Shown piece by piece: positions 58,769 to 64,000 of a DNA stretch of 64,000 nucleotides (positions are counted from its first letter, which is position 1; each line of letters opens with the position of its first letter). Below the pieces are notes generated by a model. The model was not told the origin of the DNA and ran no database searches. It saw only the letters and a program-made list of their open reading frames with translations. This stretch comes from an uncultured Lachnospiraceae bacterium. Its GTDB lineage: Bacteria > Bacillota > Clostridia > Lachnospirales > Lachnospiraceae. Location: the NCBI GenBank assembly GCA_910580195.1, contig CAJTWA010000010.1:32121-96120 (forward strand), written 5' to 3'. The position numbers and the translations under genes were made by a program.

Positions 58769-60253
58769 TTATATTTCCAAGCTATACTTCACCACGTCCA
58801 TGGCAGCCACGCCGTCCACAAGGAATGAAATGCCATCTGCTGCCCGGTCTGTATAGATAGTTGCAGAAAGCACATGCTCCCCGCCGTTCACAAACACTTC
58901 CACGCTGAACAGATCCAAGATAACCCGCAGCTTGATTTCCCCGTTTTTGCTGCCTACCCGGCTGCGCCGCTGGTGGATGACTGCCCTCCTGGTCCCGGAG
59001 AATTTCCGGTCTATCTTCAGGATGGATTCCAAGGGGCGGAAACTAATTGCCGTGTGGTAGGTACTGTCCTGTGCAAACCGGACTGCAAATTTCCGGTACA
59101 TGTTTTCCTCATCCAGCGGGCGGATGGACAGCTCCATATCAATTTTCCTGCCTTTGACCCCATCCAGTGTTTTGAGCCCTGAGAAAATGACATTTTCATG
59201 CCTTACTTTCTCCCTGCGCAGGGCCAGCAGTTCCCGGACAGGCTTCTGGACCAGCCGCCCGTTTACGACAGAAAGCTCCCTTGGCAGGCTCATCTGCCCA
59301 AACCATGGCTGTTCCGGGGAATGGAGGTTGCAGGTGTCCCAGTTCTGCATCCAGCCAACCATAATCCTCCTGCCATCCGGCGCCAGAAGTGTCTGGGGCG
59401 CATAGAAATCAATGCCGTAATCAATGGCTTGGTCCTGCTCCTCCGTAAAAACTTCTTCTTTTTCATCATAGTCCCCAATCAGGCAGAGGGTCCCGTTCCC
59501 ATTGTGGTACTCCAGCCCTTGCGGAAGCATGTCCATGGGGCTTGTAAGCAGCACATGTTTCCCATCCAGCCCAAAGAAATCCGGACATTCCCATGCCTTG
59601 CCAAAACGCCCGTGGTTGGCAGCCAAGATTTTTTCATACTTCCAGCTCAGCCCATCTTTGCTGCTGTAAAGGAGGATCTGCCCGTCCCTGCCCGGCGCAC
59701 AGTTCCCAACGACGCAGCGGAAGGTCCCATCCGCCGCTTTCCACATCTTTGGGTCCCTGAAATCATACTTGCTGCCGCCTTCCGGGAGGTCATGTTCCCC
59801 CAGCACCGGGTTCCCTTGGTATTTCCCATAGTCCCTCCCGTCCCCAATGGCAAGGCACTGCGCCTGCACTTCACGGACCTGGCCGTCTTCCTGCACTTCC
59901 TTATGTACCCCGGTGTACATTAGGAGCTGCCTGCCGTCCGGAAGCTCCACTGCGCTCCCGGAAAAGCATCCAGCCTCGTCATACGCCATATCCGGCGCCA
60001 GCGCTGCCGGAAGGTATTCCCAGTGCAGCAGGTCGCCGCTTACCGCATGGCCCCAGTGCATCGGCCCCCAGTGGGAATTATAGGGATGGTACTGGTAAAA
60101 GAGGTGGTATTTCCCTTGGTAATAGGAAAACCCATTGGGGTCGTTCATCCACCCTACCCGGGCTGCTAAGTGGAAACTTGGCTTCTCTCCCGCCCCAATG
60201 TTTTGCTCCGTTATCTCCTCATATTTCCGTGCATCACGCAAAGTCTGGCTCAT
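58769..60253 (-). CDS. GH32 beta-fructosidase (sucrose/fructan hydrolase)
   Basis: This 494-residue GH32 enzyme has the catalytic nucleophile motif WMNDPNG (35-41), the transition-state-stabilising YDFRDPKMWK and the acid/base WECPDFF. A beta-sandwich follows at the C-terminus. No signal peptide is present, so it probably acts in the cytoplasm on sugars imported by the neighbouring ABC transporter. It is the last gene of the operon and ends 12 bp before a terminator. Whether it prefers sucrose, sucrose-6-phosphate or short fructans is not clear; no phosphotransferase genes are adjacent, which argues against the phosphorylated form. Confidence 0.92.
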   Translation of the reverse strand: MSQTLRDARKYEEITEQNIGAGEKPSFHLAARVGWMNDPNGFSYYQGKYHLFYQYHPYNSHWGPMHWGHAVSGDLLHWEYLPAALAPDMAYDEAGCFSGSAVELPDGRQLLMYTGVHKEVQEDGQVREVQAQCLAIGDGRDYGKYQGNPVLGEHDLPEGGSKYDFRDPKMWKAADGTFRCVVGNCAPGRDGQILLYSSKDGLSWKYEKILAANHGRFGKAWECPDFFGLDGKHVLLTSPMDMLPQGLEYHNGNGTLCLIGDYDEKEEVFTEEQDQAIDYGIDFYAPQTLLAPDGRRIMVGWMQNWDTCNLHSPEQPWFGQMSLPRELSVVNGRLVQKPVRELLALRREKVRHENVIFSGLKTLDGVKGRKIDMELSIRPLDEENMYRKFAVRFAQDSTYHTAISFRPLESILKIDRKFSGTRRAVIHQRRSRVGSKNGEIKLRVILDLFSVEVFVNGGEHVLSATIYTDRAADGISFLVDGVAAMDVVKYSLEI

Positions 60254-60274
60254 ACCTTTAAAAACCTCCTGTAT

Positions 60275-61948
60275 CTATTCTTTACTCTCTGTCCCGGCAT
60301 ACCTGTCGTATGCCTCCTGATATACCTTGAGCAGCTTATCCATGCCGCATTTCTTTTCCAGCCTTTCCAGATAGCTGTCCCATTCTTCATCCGTAGGGCC
60401 GCCGTTTTTCAGCCATAGCCCTTCCTGCTCGGAAACAGCGCTTTCAAAATCTTTCTTGTACCAATCAATATCGTCCAGCTCTTCCCCAGTGAATACGCAG
60501 TCAACGGGGTACGCTGTCTTGCTGTCCACATAAGGCAGCCAGAATTCGTTTAAGTCCGTCAGCCTTTCAATGGCCCGGTCCTCCATCTTAAAGGTGCTGA
60601 GGTAATAGTCGCTCAAGATAAGCTTTGGCCCATACACCTCCTGTTCCCCGCGCAGTTCCCCGGAACCTTTCCCAAATTTTTCCTTAGATTCCTCATCGGT
60701 AATGCTCAGCCACACGCCGTTTTCATCCTTTCCGGTAAAATATGTCCCAATCGGGCCGTAATGGAGCTGCATTACGATTTCCGGGTCATACCACCGGTCA
60801 AAAAACTTCAGCAAATTTGCTGGGCTTTTACAGGCCTTCGTGATGTTTAGCTGCCCGCTGTTGGTAGGGCCGCCGGAACGCAGCGTTACATGGTGGGTGC
60901 CGTCCGGCCCGTCAAGGATAGGCAGGAATACATAATCTTTGGCATAATCCCCCATCAGCTCCTCAATGTACCACCAAGTGGAAACGCCTACATAGCCTTG
61001 GGAGCATTTGGAAATCAACTGGGTATCATCTTGGCTGAACATTTCAACATCCATCAGCCCTTCCGCATACCAGTTGTGGAAATATTCCATGGCAGCCCGG
61101 TAATTATCCGTGGTGCATACAAACTCAACTTTCCCATCATCCCGGAGCACCAAATCATTGCACACATCGTTCGGCCAGTTGGTAAAGCCAAACCCTGCAT
61201 AAAAGATGTTCTGGCCCCAGCACCACTGGTCAAACCCTGTGCTCATAGGGATTGTGCTGCCCGGCGCGTTCCCGTAATATTTCGCGCTCATGTCATTGTC
61301 CTTAAATGCTTTCAGCGCCGTATGCAGCTCATCCAGCGTAGTGGGCACCTCAAGCCCCAGTTCATCCAGCCACGCTTTATTTATCATGGAATACTGGGGG
61401 ATGCTGAAAATGCTGTAATCTTCCTCTGCGCCAATCCCGGCAGTCCCCATGCGCTCCCCGGCTGGGAGGCCATAGATATACCCGTCGTCCATGGTAATGG
61501 CTTTGCGGATGTCCGGGTTTTCCTCCAAGATTTTCGTTAAATTCGGCATATATTCTTCCGTCAGGTACGGGGTCAGGTCAATGAATGTGCCGTCATCCCC
61601 ATACCGTGAAATATCATAGTTGTTAAAGCCCACGCCTATAAAAGCGTCCGGCAGCTCGCCGCCAGCAATGCGGATGTTGACTTGCTCTGCCAAGGATTCG
61701 CTCATGGTGTTCCAGTCAATATGGATGCCCGTTTCTTCCTGAAGCTGGTTTAGCACATCCTTTTTATCGTAGCTTGTGCTCAGGGCGCCCATCCCTCCCA
61801 TAATGGAAAAATCCGTCTGGGAAACGTCTGTATTTGCAACGCCTTTTTCATGGTCCCCATAATCATTGCCGCATGCCGCTGCCGAAAGCCCAAGCCCTGT
61901 AGCTATCATACACGCAAAAAGCTTTTTCCACAATCCTTTTTTCCTCAT
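60275..61948 (-). CDS. Sugar ABC transporter substrate-binding lipoprotein
   Basis: This 557-residue protein has a lipoprotein signal ending in AAC (Cys26, with LGLSAAACGND). The mature part is a large family-1-type solute-binding domain (DFSIMGGMGALS and LLKFFDRWYDPEIVMQLHYG), as in LplA-like binding proteins for oligosaccharides. It sits outside the membrane and delivers sugar to the two permeases encoded upstream. It lies 22 bp before the GH32 gene and 141 bp after the second permease gene, same strand. The short gap 61949-62089 has no gene. Confidence 0.9.
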   Translation of the reverse strand: MRKKGLWKKLFACMIATGLGLSAAACGNDYGDHEKGVANTDVSQTDFSIMGGMGALSTSYDKKDVLNQLQEETGIHIDWNTMSESLAEQVNIRIAGGELPDAFIGVGFNNYDISRYGDDGTFIDLTPYLTEEYMPNLTKILEENPDIRKAITMDDGYIYGLPAGERMGTAGIGAEEDYSIFSIPQYSMINKAWLDELGLEVPTTLDELHTALKAFKDNDMSAKYYGNAPGSTIPMSTGFDQWCWGQNIFYAGFGFTNWPNDVCNDLVLRDDGKVEFVCTTDNYRAAMEYFHNWYAEGLMDVEMFSQDDTQLISKCSQGYVGVSTWWYIEELMGDYAKDYVFLPILDGPDGTHHVTLRSGGPTNSGQLNITKACKSPANLLKFFDRWYDPEIVMQLHYGPIGTYFTGKDENGVWLSITDEESKEKFGKGSGELRGEQEVYGPKLILSDYYLSTFKMEDRAIERLTDLNEFWLPYVDSKTAYPVDCVFTGEELDDIDWYKKDFESAVSEQEGLWLKNGGPTDEEWDSYLERLEKKCGMDKLLKVYQEAYDRYAGTESKE

Positions 61949-62089
61949 ATTTATGACTTCCTTTCTACAATATGCTGCTGCCTGCCCCTACGGCCGCCCC
62001 AAACCCAAACAGCCAATCCATGCCGGACGCCTTTTGGGACATTCAGGCATGGCTTTGGGGGCAGCGCCGGGCAGGCAGCACCCACAGCG

Positions 62090-62998
62090 TCATCCTTTTA
62101 CCGCACCTGCCATAAAACCCTTTTCAAAGTATTTCTGGACAAAGGGATAGATCACCAGCATGGGCGCAGCCGCAATGATGATGGAGGAGAACTTAATCAT
62201 TTCCGTCATCTTGTTCAGTTCGGCATAGCCGCCTGCGATTGTGCTTGCCTGGCTTGCGCTGGCGGAGCTCTTAATCAGGATGTTCCGCAATACCAGCGGC
62301 AGCGGGGCCTTTTCCGGTGAGGGCAGGTAAATCATGGACGTGAACCAGTCGTTCCAGTAAGCCACCATGGAAAATACCACCATCACCGCCATAATGGAAC
62401 GGCTTAAGGGCACCACAATACGGATAAATGTCGTCCATTTCGAAGCGCCGTCGATTTCCGCAGCTTCTATCATTTCTTTTGGGATGCTGTTTTCAAAAAA
62501 GTTCCTCACAATAATCATGTTCCCAACGGCAACCCCTCCCGGGAGGAACAGCGCCCACATGTTGTTAATCAGCCCCGTATCCTTCACAATTAAATAAGTA
62601 GGGACCAGCCCGCCGCCAAAATACATGGTAATGATAAAGAAAATGCTGAAAAACTTCCTGCCGGGCAAATCCTTCACGCTAAGGGGGTAAGCTGCCAGAT
62701 ACAGCACGACAACGGAAAATACCGTGCCGATAATTGTGTATTTAAAGCTGTTCAGGATACCGGTAAGGATATTCGGGTCTGCAAATACCGATTTGTACCC
62801 TTCCAGCGTAAACTGGCTTGGCAGGAGGAAGGTTTTCCCGGCATACACATCATAGGGGTCCGATACGGAGGCAACCAGCACATAATACAGGGGATACGCA
62901 ACAATCAGCAGGATAACGGCGCAAATTGCCACTAAGATAATATCGCTGGTCCTTTCCGAAAATCCTGACAGCTTTCCAGACTTTGTATTCGCTTTCAT
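62090..62998 (-). CDS. Carbohydrate ABC transporter permease, LplC/YtcP-like
   Basis: This 302-residue inner-membrane protein has six predicted spans and the permease EAA motif MIEAAEIDGASKWTTFIRIV, then VPLSRSIMAVM. It pairs with the permease encoded just upstream. It starts at 62998 with AGGAGG 6 nt upstream; a longer frame to 63016 has no RBS. It should work with the following binding lipoprotein to import oligosaccharide. No ATPase gene is in the operon, so a shared MsmK-type ATPase is likely. Confidence 0.9.
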   Translation of the reverse strand: MKANTKSGKLSGFSERTSDIILVAICAVILLIVAYPLYYVLVASVSDPYDVYAGKTFLLPSQFTLEGYKSVFADPNILTGILNSFKYTIIGTVFSVVVLYLAAYPLSVKDLPGRKFFSIFFIITMYFGGGLVPTYLIVKDTGLINNMWALFLPGGVAVGNMIIVRNFFENSIPKEMIEAAEIDGASKWTTFIRIVVPLSRSIMAVMVVFSMVAYWNDWFTSMIYLPSPEKAPLPLVLRNILIKSSASASQASTIAGGYAELNKMTEMIKFSSIIIAAAPMLVIYPFVQKYFEKGFMAGAVKG

Positions 62999-63008
62999 AC
63001 TGCACCTC

Positions 63009-63938
63009 CTAAACAAAACTCGTATCTTCAGATATTTTGCTGGCTATCTTATTGACGGCAACCAGCAGGATAATGTTGACGGCCGTGTTAAACAGCCCCA
63101 CCGCCGTAGAGTAGCTGTACTTGGCGTTTTCAATACCCTGTTGGTAAACATACACGGCAATCACGTCGCTTGTGGCTTTGTTCAAATCCGTCTGCAGAAG
63201 CCATACTTTCTCAAACCCTACGTTCATCAGGCCCCCTGCGCTCATAATCAGGTTCAGCACCATAATGGATCGCAGTTCCGGTATGTCAATGTGGAGGATC
63301 CTCTGGAACAGGGATGCGCCGTCTACCTTTGCAGCCTCATACAAGGACGTGTCAATATTAGACAGCGTCGCCATGTAAACGATAATCCCCCAGCCTGCGT
63401 CCTGCCAAATGCCGGAGGCTATGTAAATCGTCCGGAAGGCAGAGGACTCCGTCAGGAAATCAACGCTGCTTCCCAAAAGCAGGTTCACCAAGCCGCCGGA
63501 AGGGCTTAAAAAAATACGTATCATACCGCAGATAACCATAGTGGAAATAAAATGCGGCGCATACAGCACGGTCTGGGTAGCCCGCTTGAACCGCTGGAAC
63601 CTCACTTGGTTCAGCATCAGCGCAAGGATAATGGGGATTGGGAAACTCCACAGCAAGCTGTAAAAGCTAAGCAGCACAGTATTCTTCAGCATCCGCACGC
63701 AGGTTGGCGCCGAGAAAAAACGCTCAAACCATTTCAGCCCCACCCATTCGCTCCCAAACATTCCCCGGCTTGCCTTGTAATCCCGGAAGGCAATCTGTAT
63801 GCCGTACATTGGGAGGTACTTGTAGACAATTGTCAGCACAATGGGGATTAGGAGCATCGCATAGAGCTGCCAGTTGTCCAGCAAACGCTTTTTCAGCGGC
63901 CTGCCTTGCAGTGCAACGGCTGTTTTCCGATTTTTCAT
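63009..63938 (-). CDS. Carbohydrate ABC transporter permease, LplB-like
   Basis: This 309-residue inner-membrane protein has a basic N-terminus, six predicted spans and the EAA loop LYEAAKVDGASLFQRILHID. It is the LplB/UgpA-type partner of the next permease gene, which starts 10 bp later. The start at 63938 has AAGGAG 8 nt upstream. It is the first visible gene of the operon; the promoter may lie in the last 60 bp, where AATACATTATAC resembles a -10 region. Confidence 0.9.
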   Translation of the reverse strand: MKNRKTAVALQGRPLKKRLLDNWQLYAMLLIPIVLTIVYKYLPMYGIQIAFRDYKASRGMFGSEWVGLKWFERFFSAPTCVRMLKNTVLLSFYSLLWSFPIPIILALMLNQVRFQRFKRATQTVLYAPHFISTMVICGMIRIFLSPSGGLVNLLLGSSVDFLTESSAFRTIYIASGIWQDAGWGIIVYMATLSNIDTSLYEAAKVDGASLFQRILHIDIPELRSIMVLNLIMSAGGLMNVGFEKVWLLQTDLNKATSDVIAVYVYQQGIENAKYSYSTAVGLFNTAVNIILLVAVNKIASKISEDTSFV

Positions 63939-64000
63939 AATTTACTCTCCTTGTATAATGTATTTAGGTTGTTCGAGGGATACCTATAAACCCTTAGACC

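Overview
The window looks like a Lachnospiraceae-type (class Clostridia) chromosome of moderate GC. The evidence is the spore-former gene pair yqfC/yqfD, a PolC-type polymerase, a pyrH-frr-uppS-cdsA-dxr-rseP-ispG-polC cluster in Gram-positive order, and the DUF5716/DUF5717 pair, which I associate with Lachnospiraceae. Most genes lie on the minus strand. No rRNA, tRNA, CRISPR array or insertion sequence with a transposase was seen.

Layout. 1-4865: yqfC-yqfD-phoH-(short, degenerate yqfF)-ybeY and the start of a DUF3048 lipoprotein gene. 5338-11710: scattered single genes (radical SAM enzyme, DUF2461, an ECF-like sigma factor, DUF4180 with a TetR regulator and operator, an XRE regulator, a PIG-L deacetylase). 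11939-18891: a four-gene operon of uncharacterised proteins (DUF5717, an Hsp70/actin-like DUF5716, a TPR-like protein and a coiled-coil membrane protein). 18937-25134: an aminotransferase, a two-gene DUF262 (GmrSD-like) probable defence module and a GNAT enzyme. 25405-27493: an ECF sigma factor with its DUF4179 partner.

27811-37560: a mobile element of about 9.6 kb. It carries a large serine recombinase, an AAA+ replication-type ATPase, a DUF1643 protein, a SymE-like protein, an Rpn-type nuclease and several small proteins. It abuts the 3' end of rlmH and is bordered by copies of the rlmH C-terminal coding sequence. This is the layout of staphylococcal SCC elements, and a second element remnant of about 100 bp lies between it and rlmH. 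37535-39985: rlmH, xpt and an SCP2-domain protein. 40779-53196: the polC to pyrH housekeeping cluster and a bactofilin. 53248-58468: a polysaccharide deacetylase, a small tudor-like protein, a CopA-CopZ fusion and CsoR with its operator. 58769-63938: a fructan/sucrose uptake and hydrolysis operon (two ABC permeases, a binding lipoprotein and a GH32 enzyme).

The most unusual content is non-coding. A family of roughly 180-bp structured repeats (five copies plus one remnant) has stems that change in a compensatory way between copies. All full copies have long complementary ends, and one copy is interrupted by a 181-bp element with perfect 25-bp inverted repeats. In every copy the 5' flank, in the repeat's own orientation, is G/T-rich on the repeat strand for hundreds of bases whatever the gene direction there, and two copies have tandem duplications of that flank. 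Separately, several genes are followed by tandem duplications of their own 3' ends (27-67 bp units). Skews and covariation were judged by eye, and no database search was possible.
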